From positions 1-56,182 of the forward strand of contig JACSRE010000210.1 in the NCBI GenBank assembly GCA_014879945.1: a stretch of DNA of 56,182 nt. Reading direction: 5' to 3'. Made by a program: the position numbers and the translations under genes. The DNA comes from Myxococcus sp. Its GTDB lineage: Bacteria > Myxococcota > Myxococcia > Myxococcales > Myxococcaceae. A model generated the notes under the pieces. The model did not search any database, was not told the origin of the DNA, and saw only the letters and a list, made by a program, of their open reading frames with translations. Below are positions 28,720 through 36,995 of the stretch, in pieces (position 1 is the stretch's first letter; each line of letters begins with the position of its first letter).

Positions 28720-30879
28720 ATGCACGCGGCCCTGCTGACCCTCGCCCTCGCCCTCGGCGCCTCGGAGAAGCCGACCCTGGCGGTGCTCTACTTCGACAAC
28801 AACACGAAGAACGCCGACCTCGACGTCATGCGCAAGGGCCTGGCCGACATGATGGTCACCGATCTCGTCGCCTGGGACGGGGTGACGGTGGTGGAGCGCG
28901 ACAAGCTCGAGGCGGTGGTGGCCGAGCTCAAGCTGCAGCGCACGAAGTACTTCGATCAGGCGCAGGCGGTGAAGATCGGCAAGTTCCTCCAGGCGCAGTA
29001 CCTGCTCACCGGCAGCATGACGATCAGCGGTGACAAGCTGATCCTCGACGCGAAGCTGCTCGACGCGAACAAGAACTCCATCGTCGTGACCGCCAGGGCC
29101 GACGGCCCCAAAGACGAGATCTTCGAGGCCGAGCAGGCGCTGGTCGAGCGCGTCACCGCGGGCATCGACCTGAAGGTGAAGAACGAGGGCGCGCGCCGAA
29201 AGGCGAAGGTGCCGTCGATCGAGGCGCTGATCGCCTACTCCAAGGCGATGGAGCTCTCGGACAGCGGGAAGATCGAAGAGGCGCAGAAGGCCTTCGCGGC
29301 GCTGGTGTCGAAGTCACCGGCCTTCCTGATGGCCCGCGAACGCAAGGAGCAGGCCGTCAAGGCGCTCGCGGAGTACAACAAGCGCAAGAGCGAGATCATC
29401 ACCGAGTCGGCGGTGCGGGTGGCGAAGGCCGCCGACGAGACGTTGAAGGCCGAGGCGAAGTTCAGCCAGCTCTCGACGCCCGAGCAGGCGAAGGTCCTCG
29501 CGATGCGCCGGGTGAAGGCGCACTTCCTGGCGCGGGTGCTGCGCCAATACCTCTCGACGCGCGAGAGCTCGCTGCGGGTGGTGCTCACGCCCAAGCGCCA
29601 GCAGGCGATCGAGGCGATGCGGGCGTGGCACGCCAACCAGCTGCGCTACCTCGACGAGCTGCGGCTCCACGCGGGGGGCAGCGCCAACTTCAGGCCCACC
29701 GACGCGACCCTCGAGCCCGAGTTCCTCAACGACCTCACCGACTCGGGGCTGGGGCCCGCGACGCTCGTCAGCGCCGATCAGGCCGTGGCCGAGCTCTCGG
29801 CGTTCGTGTTCGGAGGTCGCGTCAGCGTCGGCGTCGACGGGAAGGGCGCCCGCGCCGACTACACCGTCGCGCCGACCTGGGCCGATCTCTCTCCCGACGA
29901 CGCGAAGGCCTTGTGGAAGCAGCTGGACGAGCGCATCGAGGCGGCGATGAAGGCCGCCGCCGACGCCAGCGCCGCCCAGCGCGACAGCACCGCGAGGATC
30001 GCGGCGGGCCTCATCGAAGACAAGGCCGAGCTGCTGATGCGCCTGCAGCGCGACGACGACGCCGTGGCCGCGTTCCAGCTCATCCTCGACACCTACCCGA
30101 CCGACAGCCGCAACTCGTGGCGAGAGGGCGCCATCAAGAAGCTGATCGGCGGCGCGCACGACTACGAGCGCGACGTGCGCGAGCGCTTCGCCAAGGGCCT
30201 CAAGAGCTGCCAGGACATGGACCTGCGGGTCGGCGCGGGCAGGGTCTGCGACGATCGGGTCCGGCACGAAGGCATCGAGGCCCTCGACCGTTTCTGGGAG
30301 CAGGTCACGAAGGCGTGCCCACCCACCACCAGGACGCGCAACGTGCTGGCCTACATCGCCAAGGATCTCGCGATGGACGCGGCCCGCTACGACGACTGCG
30401 ACCGCGCGCGGACCTACTGGCGCCGCTACGTCGAGAACGACGGCTCGATCAGCGACATGCTCGGGTACCACAAGAACTACACGCCCTGGTGCGACTACGG
30501 CGACGTCACCAGGGACGTCCTGTGGATGAAGTTCACCATGGACCGCGGGTGGACGCCCGAGGTCGATCAGCACCTCGTGTCGGTGCGCTCGAGCGACGGC
30601 AAGCAGCTCGCCATCTCTGGCCACAACGAGCGCGGCTCCATCGACCTGACCCTCTACCTGGTTCCAGACGGCGCGAGCTGGAGGTGCCGAGACGCGACCT
30701 GGCGCACCCGCGACGGCGACCAGGTGACCGGCACCTGCTCCGCGAAGCTCACCCGGGAGGCGAAGGACAAAGGTGACTTCGACGAGGGCACCTTCGAGGC
30801 CACCTTCACCTTCAAGCAAGACGGGCACGCCATGAAGACCGAGCTCACCAGAGGCGAGTTCCGCGTGCGCCGGCAGTAG
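28720..30879 (+). CDS. CsgG-like exported protein, long form
   Basis: A 719-residue protein with a short signal peptide (MHAALLTLALALGAS) and an N-terminal CsgG-like domain (about 15-165; PTLAVLYFDNN, VMRKGLADMMVTDL, VTVVERDKLEAVVAEL, QYLLTGSMTI). CsgG itself is a secretion pore; many CsgG-like domains act instead as periplasmic nucleotide- or partner-binding modules. A TPR-like helical part follows (about 175-230), then a long helical region and a C-terminal beta-rich region (about 610-719). No lipobox is present, unlike true CsgG, so a pore function is doubtful. It begins 5 bases after the caspase stop and is a paralogue of the shorter CsgG-like gene at 33200. The CorA-like gene converges 2 bases away. 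Confidence 0.78.
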   Translation: MHAALLTLALALGASEKPTLAVLYFDNNTKNADLDVMRKGLADMMVTDLVAWDGVTVVERDKLEAVVAELKLQRTKYFDQAQAVKIGKFLQAQYLLTGSMTISGDKLILDAKLLDANKNSIVVTARADGPKDEIFEAEQALVERVTAGIDLKVKNEGARRKAKVPSIEALIAYSKAMELSDSGKIEEAQKAFAALVSKSPAFLMARERKEQAVKALAEYNKRKSEIITESAVRVAKAADETLKAEAKFSQLSTPEQAKVLAMRRVKAHFLARVLRQYLSTRESSLRVVLTPKRQQAIEAMRAWHANQLRYLDELRLHAGGSANFRPTDATLEPEFLNDLTDSGLGPATLVSADQAVAELSAFVFGGRVSVGVDGKGARADYTVAPTWADLSPDDAKALWKQLDERIEAAMKAAADASAAQRDSTARIAAGLIEDKAELLMRLQRDDDAVAAFQLILDTYPTDSRNSWREGAIKKLIGGAHDYERDVRERFAKGLKSCQDMDLRVGAGRVCDDRVRHEGIEALDRFWEQVTKACPPTTRTRNVLAYIAKDLAMDAARYDDCDRARTYWRRYVENDGSISDMLGYHKNYTPWCDYGDVTRDVLWMKFTMDRGWTPEVDQHLVSVRSSDGKQLAISGHNERGSIDLTLYLVPDGASWRCRDATWRTRDGDQVTGTCSAKLTREAKDKGDFDEGTFEATFTFKQDGHAMKTELTRGEFRVRRQ

Positions 30880-30881
30880 GC

Positions 30882-33164
30882 CTACCGCTTTCGCCACGAG
30901 AGCAGCCGCGCCAACACCAGCGCCCCGAAGACCAGCACGGTGAAGACGGCCGTGTAGATGAGGAAGATCTGCCAGCCGCCCGTCGTCCACGGCAGGCCGA
31001 CCCGCAGCTCCAGCTCGTTGAACTGCGCGCCCGAGAAGAAGCCGGTGGCCATGGTGAGCGGCAAGAAGAGGAGCAGCAGCACGCCAGTCGTCTTCTCGAA
31101 GCGCTCCTTGCGGTACTCGTCGAGCTCCGAGGTCTGGCTGCGCAGCGACTCCACGGTGTCTTGCATGCCATGCAGCTCACGCCAGGCGTCGTAGCGGGCG
31201 TTGATGTCGGGCTCGTCAGAGACGCGCGCGTACCAGAGCGAGTTGGTGAAGAACATGACGTCGCCGCGCAGCGTGGTGCTGGGCGTCAGCGAGGCCCAGC
31301 GGCTCCGTCGGGAGCGCCGCTCCAGCTCGCCCATGCGCCGGGTGATCTCGAAGGCCGAGTACCGCTGGCCGGTGGTGAGCAGGAACAGCGCGAAGTCCTG
31401 ATCGAGCGCCGGGGGCTCGTCGCGCTCCTCCAGCTCGAGCTCGAGGCGCGCGCCGCCGGTCGACGTCATCCAGTGCTCCACGTCGCGGTGGAGCTGCACG
31501 GTGCGGGCGTTCGCCTCTGACTCGCTGGGCAGGTTGCCGAGCGTCGGGGCCTCGCCGCTGGCCAGCGCGTGGAGCAGCCCCTGCACGCTGCGAGAGGTGT
31601 CGAGCATCGACGAGCGGGCGCGGTTGACGCGGTAGGCGCCGAAGACGCTCCAGCGCTCGTTGCCCACCACCTGACACCTCGAGGCCAGCGCCCGCACCGG
31701 GCCGAGCTCGTCGAGCGCGCGGCCCGACGCGAGGGTCGCCTGGGTCTGCGTGAGCTGCAGGAGCGTGGCCTTCCCCGACACCTGCTCGACCCAGAAGAGC
31801 GCCAGCCGGCTCGGGTACAGCGACAGGTGTACGGTTCTTTCGCCGTCGCGACGCTCGTAGTGCGAGACGTCGCACGCGTCGACCTCTCCCAGGAACGAGC
31901 CGGCCACCGACGGGAGGAGGCCGCGCTGCGCGCCCTTCCAGTCGCTGCGAACGAAGCCGAGCGTCTCGAGCAGCAGACCGTCGACGGACTCGTCGGTTCG
32001 AACCGGCTTGGCGAAGATCGTGCGGGCGGAGGCGACGTGAATGTTCCGGCCGACGTGGAAGCGCTGCCAGATCGTCTCCCACACCTCTTCGCGCGAGAGC
32101 CGGGTGCCGACGAAGGGCGGCGCCACGATCGTCGAGCGCCCCTTGGGCCAGGCGTACCCGTCGGAGTACCAGGGGTCTGACAGCCCACCGAGCTCGGGCG
32201 GTTGGTTGCTGAAGCGCGGCTTGCCGAGCTCCCGTGGCGCCCCGTCGGGGCGGGTGGAGCCCTCGCGCCCGTCGAGGGTGAGCGCCAGGTCGGCCAGGGA
32301 GCCCGCGCTCTCGGGTGGGATCGAGATGGTGTGCTTGCCCCAGGGCTGCGGCTCGTTCGGCGCGTGCACCGCCATCAGCTCGAAGCCCCGGCCATAGCTC
32401 GACGACTCGGCGTCGGGGCGCGCCAGCAGCTTGAGCACCGTGACGTCTTGCGGAGACGAGAGGAACAGCGCGTCGATCCGCCGGTAGCCGGCGTCGGTGG
32501 CGTGGTCGAGCGGCAGGTCGAGCTGCACCTTCCACGCGCGTGACAGCTCGGTGCGGTACAGATCGGCGTCGGCCTTGAGGCGGCGCGTGACGCGCGCGGG
32601 GATCAACGCGGCGGGCAGCTCGGCCAGCTGGGAGATCGTCGGCTTCAGCGCCAGCACCGAGGCGATCAGCTCGATCAGCGGCCGCGCCGAGCCCGCCGGC
32701 CGCGTGAGGTGCATCGAGCCGTAGAACACCGACGCCAGCGCGCGCTCGTACGCCCCGGCCGACTCGGTGCGGCCCTGCTCCCACTCGCTGACGTACTCCA
32801 CCAGCGACGCCAGGCCCTCGGGCCAGGCCTTGTGCTGCATGCGGTACGTCGCCAGGAGCGCCGCGACGGTGACGTCGAAGGTCGGCTCGTGGGAGCGCAA
32901 GGTGACGGGGAACGACGCCGCGTCGAGCGCCTCGGCGCTGGCCACCACCGCCTCGGTGGACGAGCGCAGGTTGGCGCCGCGCCACTGCGGCAGCTTCCAG
33001 TTGAGGGCGCGCGGGTGGGGCGGCAGGCCGGCGTCGCGGGTGCCGGTGCCGATGAAGAACTCCTGCACGCCGGGCGCCTCACCGGGGTTGGGCCTCACGA
33101 ACGACCAGCTCACACAGGCCGGGTCGAAGAGGGCCTCGACGGTCTTCCGTAGCGCTGCGTCCAT
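30882..33164 (-). CDS. CorA-like membrane protein lacking the GMN motif
   Basis: A protein of about 760 residues. The first 640 residues are hydrophilic and match no family that I recognise. The end resembles CorA-type divalent-cation channels: a long helix (DTVESLRSQTSELDEYRKE) leads into a first transmembrane segment (about 694-710, LLLLFLPLTMATGFF), a short loop, and a second one (about 730-754) with a basic tail. CorA proteins have Gly-Met-Asn at the end of the first segment; here the loop reads SGAQFN, so ion selectivity would differ. The ATG at 33164 is used; a GTG at 33206 in the same frame would overlap the divergent gene. It is antisense to all its neighbours, ending 2 bases from the long CsgG-like gene. 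Confidence 0.65.
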   Translation of the reverse strand: MDAALRKTVEALFDPACVSWSFVRPNPGEAPGVQEFFIGTGTRDAGLPPHPRALNWKLPQWRGANLRSSTEAVVASAEALDAASFPVTLRSHEPTFDVTVAALLATYRMQHKAWPEGLASLVEYVSEWEQGRTESAGAYERALASVFYGSMHLTRPAGSARPLIELIASVLALKPTISQLAELPAALIPARVTRRLKADADLYRTELSRAWKVQLDLPLDHATDAGYRRIDALFLSSPQDVTVLKLLARPDAESSSYGRGFELMAVHAPNEPQPWGKHTISIPPESAGSLADLALTLDGREGSTRPDGAPRELGKPRFSNQPPELGGLSDPWYSDGYAWPKGRSTIVAPPFVGTRLSREEVWETIWQRFHVGRNIHVASARTIFAKPVRTDESVDGLLLETLGFVRSDWKGAQRGLLPSVAGSFLGEVDACDVSHYERRDGERTVHLSLYPSRLALFWVEQVSGKATLLQLTQTQATLASGRALDELGPVRALASRCQVVGNERWSVFGAYRVNRARSSMLDTSRSVQGLLHALASGEAPTLGNLPSESEANARTVQLHRDVEHWMTSTGGARLELELEERDEPPALDQDFALFLLTTGQRYSAFEITRRMGELERRSRRSRWASLTPSTTLRGDVMFFTNSLWYARVSDEPDINARYDAWRELHGMQDTVESLRSQTSELDEYRKERFEKTTGVLLLLFLPLTMATGFFSGAQFNELELRVGLPWTTGGWQIFLIYTAVFTVLVFGALVLARLLSWRKR

Positions 33165-33199
33165 TGGTGGCGGGCGAGCATAGAGGTAGAACGAGAGCC

Positions 33200-33877
33200 A
33201 TGACACGCCTTGCGCTGGTGCTCGCAGTGACGCTCGCGGCGATCGCCCTGGCGCAGCCCGACGGGGGCGCTCGGAAACCCGTCGTCGCCGTCATCTACTT
33301 CGAGGTCGACGATCGGCTGGGCGAGCTCACGGTCTTCCGCAAGGGCCTGGCCGAGATGCTGATCACCGATCTGGTCGCCTCGGAGCGCCTCACGGTGGTC
33401 GAGCGCGCGCGCCTGGAAGAGGTGACGAAGGAGCTCGACTTCAAGGACTCGAAGTACTTCCGCAACGGCAAGACCATCGAGCTGGGCGACCTGCTCCAGG
33501 CGCAGTGGAAGATCACCGGCACCATCCTCCCGGTGAAGCAGGGGCTGATCATCGAGGCCCGGCTGATCTCGATGTTGACCGCGCAGATCGTGAAGACGGC
33601 GCGGGTGGTGATCGCGCGCGACGACGTGCTCGAGGGTGAGCAGAAGCTGGCCGACAAGCTGCTGGCCGCGATCGCCGACGCCGAGAAGCTCACCCTGCCG
33701 GTGCCGCAGCGCAAGGCGGTGAAGCTCAAGCTCGACACCGCGGTGAAGTACAGCCAGTCGCTCGAGGCACGGGATACGAAGAACCCCGAGAAGGCGAGGG
33801 CCCTGCTCAACCAGGTCGTCACCGAGCAGCCCGACTTCATTCTCGCGCGCCTCGACCTCGCCGCGCTGTCAAAGTGA
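33200..33877 (+). CDS. CsgG-like exported protein, short form
   Basis: A 225-residue protein with a signal peptide (MTRLALVLAVTLAAIALAQ) and one CsgG-like domain (about 25-170): VVAVIYFEV, VFRKGLAEMLITDL, LTVVERARLEEV, KITGTILPV. These blocks align one by one with those of the long CsgG-like protein, so the two are paralogues. A short TPR-like helical pair ends the protein (NPEKARALLNQVVTEQP). It is divergent from the CorA-like gene with only 35 bases between starts and is followed after 4 bases by the DUF4145-like/TPR gene. The ATG at 33200 has AGAGCC-type weak spacing; no better start exists. Function unknown. Confidence 0.78.
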   Translation: MTRLALVLAVTLAAIALAQPDGGARKPVVAVIYFEVDDRLGELTVFRKGLAEMLITDLVASERLTVVERARLEEVTKELDFKDSKYFRNGKTIELGDLLQAQWKITGTILPVKQGLIIEARLISMLTAQIVKTARVVIARDDVLEGEQKLADKLLAAIADAEKLTLPVPQRKAVKLKLDTAVKYSQSLEARDTKNPEKARALLNQVVTEQPDFILARLDLAALSK

Positions 33878-33881
33878 GCCC

Positions 33882-35135
33882 ATGGCCGTCGAGCTCGAAC
33901 CGCTGTTGAACCGCCTCACCTCGTATGCCCCTCACTTCGGGCGCCTGCAGGGCGACATCGAGGCGATGGTGAGCCGCGGGCGCTCACAGGACTTCAAGGG
34001 CGTGATGCAGAACGCCCGCCTGGTGCTCGAGGCGTTGATGCGCTCCCTCGTCACCGAAGAGCTCAAGCAGACGCCGGGCAAGGCGATGCTCGACGAGCTG
34101 ATCTCGAAGTTCCGCCAGCAGGCCAACCAGGGCGTGGTGCCCACCACCATCCTCGCGCACATGGGCACCGTGCAGGCGTGGGGCAACCTCTCGTCGCACG
34201 ACCACTCCGGCAGTCTTCAGGACGCAGGCGTATCGGTCGGGCTCGACGAGGTCGTCGCCTCGCTCAACTCCATGCTCGCGGTGCTCGCCTGGTTCGCCAG
34301 CAAGCGCGGCATCGTGCTCGAGCCGTCCATGCGCACCCCGCCGGTGCCCTCGACGCAGCCGAACGCCGTCGCGCCCGTCAGTCAGGTCGCGCCGCAACCG
34401 CTCGACGAAGCAGCCCCGCCAGCGCAGAAGGGCAGGGGGCCGCTCCCGATCCTTCTGGGGGCGGTGGGGCTGGTGGCGGCCCTCGGCATCGGCTTCGTCG
34501 CCACCCGCAGAGCGCCCACGCCCGCGCGCGACCCGGGGGGGCCCACCGTCGACGTCACCCCCTTCTCGGGGCTCGACGCCTTGTACGCCTCGTGGAAGGA
34601 GCCGGTGCCCCCCGCTGCATGCCGAAGAGTCGAAGACGCGCCTCGGCTGGCCGCGATCGCGACCGACGTCACCGCCCTGGGCGTCGTCGACTCGAACCCC
34701 GAGTCGTCGTACCTGCTCGCGCGCGCCACCTTCGACCGTGATCGGTCTCGCAGCCCGGCCCTCGACAAGGCCCTGGCCTGCCCCGGCTTCGCGGCGGCCT
34801 CGAACCTCGCCGGGCGCGCGGCGCTCACCCAGAAGGACTTCGACTCCGCGCGGCGCCACTTCCTCGCGGCCATCGCCGCCTCGCCCACCTTCGTGAACGC
34901 CCGGTTCAACCTCGCGCTCATGTTCATCCAGTCGGGCGATCTCGAGTCCGCCAGAGACAGGCTCGACAACTTGATCTCCGAGAACGCCGACTTCGGAGAG
35001 CCCTACCTGGTTCGCGCGGGGCTCGCGCAGGTCAAGGGCGATCTCGACTCGGCGAAACGTGACGCCTGCATGGCCGCGAAGCTCGGCGTCGAGAAGGCGA
35101 AGGCGGAATGCGCACGGCTCTCTGGCTCGCCCTGA
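33882..35135 (+). CDS. DUF4145-like / TPR membrane protein
   Basis: A 417-residue protein in three parts. The N-terminal domain (about 25-142) is all-helical and resembles DUF4145, a HEPN-related fold: ARLVLEALMRSL (45-56) and AWGNLSSHDHSG (99-110), the latter matching the GN..AH pattern; the RNase-type Rx4-6H motif of active HEPN proteins is not seen. A proline-rich linker and one transmembrane segment (about 187-206) follow, then TPR-like repeats (about 304-405; ARFNLALMFIQSGDLESA). The ATG is 4 bases after the previous stop. Its end overlaps the second caspase gene by 28 bases. Membrane adaptor is a reasonable guess, not shown. Confidence 0.7.
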   Translation: MAVELEPLLNRLTSYAPHFGRLQGDIEAMVSRGRSQDFKGVMQNARLVLEALMRSLVTEELKQTPGKAMLDELISKFRQQANQGVVPTTILAHMGTVQAWGNLSSHDHSGSLQDAGVSVGLDEVVASLNSMLAVLAWFASKRGIVLEPSMRTPPVPSTQPNAVAPVSQVAPQPLDEAAPPAQKGRGPLPILLGAVGLVAALGIGFVATRRAPTPARDPGGPTVDVTPFSGLDALYASWKEPVPPAACRRVEDAPRLAAIATDVTALGVVDSNPESSYLLARATFDRDRSRSPALDKALACPGFAAASNLAGRAALTQKDFDSARRHFLAAIAASPTFVNARFNLALMFIQSGDLESARDRLDNLISENADFGEPYLVRAGLAQVKGDLDSAKRDACMAAKLGVEKAKAECARLSGSP

Positions 35136-36376
35136 TCCTCTCCGCCACCCCGGCGCTCGCAGGCGCGCGGCGGCTGGCGATCGTCTTCGGCCACAACGGC
35201 GGCCAGGGCGAGCGGCTGGCGCTCCGCTACGCCGAGGCTGACGCCGCCCGCGTCGCGCGGGTGCTGGTCGAAGCGGGGCGGGTCGAGCCGGCGCACCTCA
35301 GGCTGCTCCAGGGGCGCCCGCTGGCCGAGCTGTTCGCGGCGCTGGAGTGGGCCCGGGCGCAAGTGAGGGCCGATCCGCAGACCCTGCTGCTGGTCTACCT
35401 CTCGTCACACGCCACCGCCGCAGACGGCCTGCTCCCCGGCAGTGAGCAGCTGACGTGGAAGGACCTCAAGCGCCGCGTCACCGCCACCGGCGCCGGGGCC
35501 CGCGTCACGATCGTCGATGCCTGCCAGTCTGCGGGGCTCATCGAGGCCGCGGCCCGCGCGGCGCCCACCTTCACCCTCGAGGCAGAGGACCGACTCACCG
35601 TCGAGGGTGACGCCTTCATCACCTCGAGCGCCAGCCAGGAGCCCTCGCTCGAGGCCGGGCAGCTCCGCGGCAGCGTCTTCACCCAGCACCTCGTGGCGGC
35701 CCTGCGCGGGGCCGGCGACGTCAGCGGTGACGGGCAGGTCTCGCTCGATGAGGCCTATCGGTACGCCTACGAGCGCACCGCGACGGGCGAGAGCGGCCAG
35801 CACCCGGGGCTCGCGGTGCGGCTGTCGGGGTACGGCGAGCTCGTGGTGAGCCAGGTGACCGACGACGGCCCAGGCCTCATCGTGCCCCCGTCGGTCGAGC
35901 GCCTCGTCGTCCGCGATCCCAGGACGCGCGACGTGCTGCTGTCAGCGGTGCGGCCGGCAGGCGCGAGGCTGCGCGTGCCCGCCGGCAGCTGGCTGGTCGA
36001 GCTCGAGCGCGAGGGCAAACGGAAGGAAGGGCGCCTCGAGGTGCCGGCGCGTGGCTACGGGCTCGTCGACGAAGAGCAGCTGACCGCGCGCGCCACCTCC
36101 GCCAGCCTCGTGCGGCTCCAGGCCGCCGCGCCGTGCCCGCCCATCGAGGTGGCGGTGGCGTTGCCGCTCCTCCTCGAGCTGCGCGCCCGGCTGAGGCCAG
36201 CCCTCGAGCGGGTGTGCGCCAGCGGGCGGGTGACGTCGGCGACGCTCTCGAAGCCCCAGCACGAGGTCTCGCTCTCGCTGGTGCTCGACGACGAGGTGGT
36301 ACGCCTCACCCGCGCGGCCGCGAAGTCCGGCGAGCTGGTGCAGGCCCTCGAGGCCCTCGCGTTGAAGTCGCACTGA
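35108..36376 (+). CDS. Secreted caspase-like (C14) protease with EF-hand
   Basis: A 422-residue protein with a signal peptide (MRTALWLALILSATPALA). The caspase-like domain (about 20-245) has candidate catalytic residues H101 in YLSSHATA and C139 in VDACQSAG; SSHA replaces the common SGHG, so activity is likely but not certain. An intact EF-hand loop (204-215, DVSGDGQVSLDE) sits in the same domain, as in the membrane-anchored caspase upstream. The C-terminal 175 residues include a possible beta-sandwich (VVRDPRTRDVLLSAVRPAG) and a helical end. It overlaps the previous gene by 28 bases, so co-translation is likely. Export places it in the periplasm or outside the cell. Confidence 0.85.
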   Translation: MRTALWLALILSATPALAGARRLAIVFGHNGGQGERLALRYAEADAARVARVLVEAGRVEPAHLRLLQGRPLAELFAALEWARAQVRADPQTLLLVYLSSHATAADGLLPGSEQLTWKDLKRRVTATGAGARVTIVDACQSAGLIEAAARAAPTFTLEAEDRLTVEGDAFITSSASQEPSLEAGQLRGSVFTQHLVAALRGAGDVSGDGQVSLDEAYRYAYERTATGESGQHPGLAVRLSGYGELVVSQVTDDGPGLIVPPSVERLVVRDPRTRDVLLSAVRPAGARLRVPAGSWLVELEREGKRKEGRLEVPARGYGLVDEEQLTARATSASLVRLQAAAPCPPIEVAVALPLLLELRARLRPALERVCASGRVTSATLSKPQHEVSLSLVLDDEVVRLTRAAAKSGELVQALEALALKSH

Positions 36377-36452
36377 ACTCTCCGGCTCGGGCCCGAAGGG
36401 GGCGCACGGAATTCGCGAACCGCTCGGCAAGTCGTGCTAGTCACTCGCAGGA

Positions 36453-36905
36453 ATGGACGCTGCCGCCGCCCTGCGCGCGAGCCCGCTGCTCTCCGGCTTC
36501 ACCGACACGGGCATTGGCATTCTCGCTGGTATCGCCTCCCTCCGGACCTACCCGGCGGGCACCCCGCTGTTCGTCGAGAACATGGTGAGCGACACCCTGA
36601 TCTTCGTCGGCGAGGGCCGGGTCGCGCTCTCGACCCGCAACGACAAGGGCGCGGAGCTGGCCATGGGCGAGCTGGGCCCGGGCGACTGGCTGGGCGAGCT
36701 CTCGCTCATCACCACCGGCCAGCGGCAGTGCACCGCCACCGCCGTCACCCAGGTCACCGCCTACGAGATCCGCCAGGCCGACTTCCAGAAGCTGATGGCC
36801 CTCAAGCCCCAGGCCTGCATCAAGCTCCTGATGGCCATCTGCACCACCTTCGGCCAGAAGATCATCACCACCAAGGACGCGCTCAAGACGCTGGTCAAGG
36901 TCTGA
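36453..36905 (+). CDS. Stand-alone cyclic-nucleotide-binding domain protein
   Basis: A 150-residue soluble protein made of a single cNMP-binding domain. The phosphate-binding cassette is recognisable: WLGELSLITTGQRQCTATA (79-97) with E82 and R91, the residues that hold the ribose and phosphate of cAMP in Crp. The C-terminal helix does not continue into a DNA-binding domain, so it is not a transcription factor by itself. The ATG at 36453 has AGGA close by. The gene stands alone: 76 bases after the caspase gene and 90 before the next. Ligand and partner are unknown; such proteins often act through other proteins. Confidence 0.85.
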   Translation: MDAAAALRASPLLSGFTDTGIGILAGIASLRTYPAGTPLFVENMVSDTLIFVGEGRVALSTRNDKGAELAMGELGPGDWLGELSLITTGQRQCTATAVTQVTAYEIRQADFQKLMALKPQACIKLLMAICTTFGQKIITTKDALKTLVKV

Positions 36906-36995
36906 GGCAACGCCCCGCTGCGCGCCTGATTCCCACCACCTCGCCGTTCGACGTCGCTCCTTGAACGTTGGGGAGCGCTGGGCTACCCACCTCAC

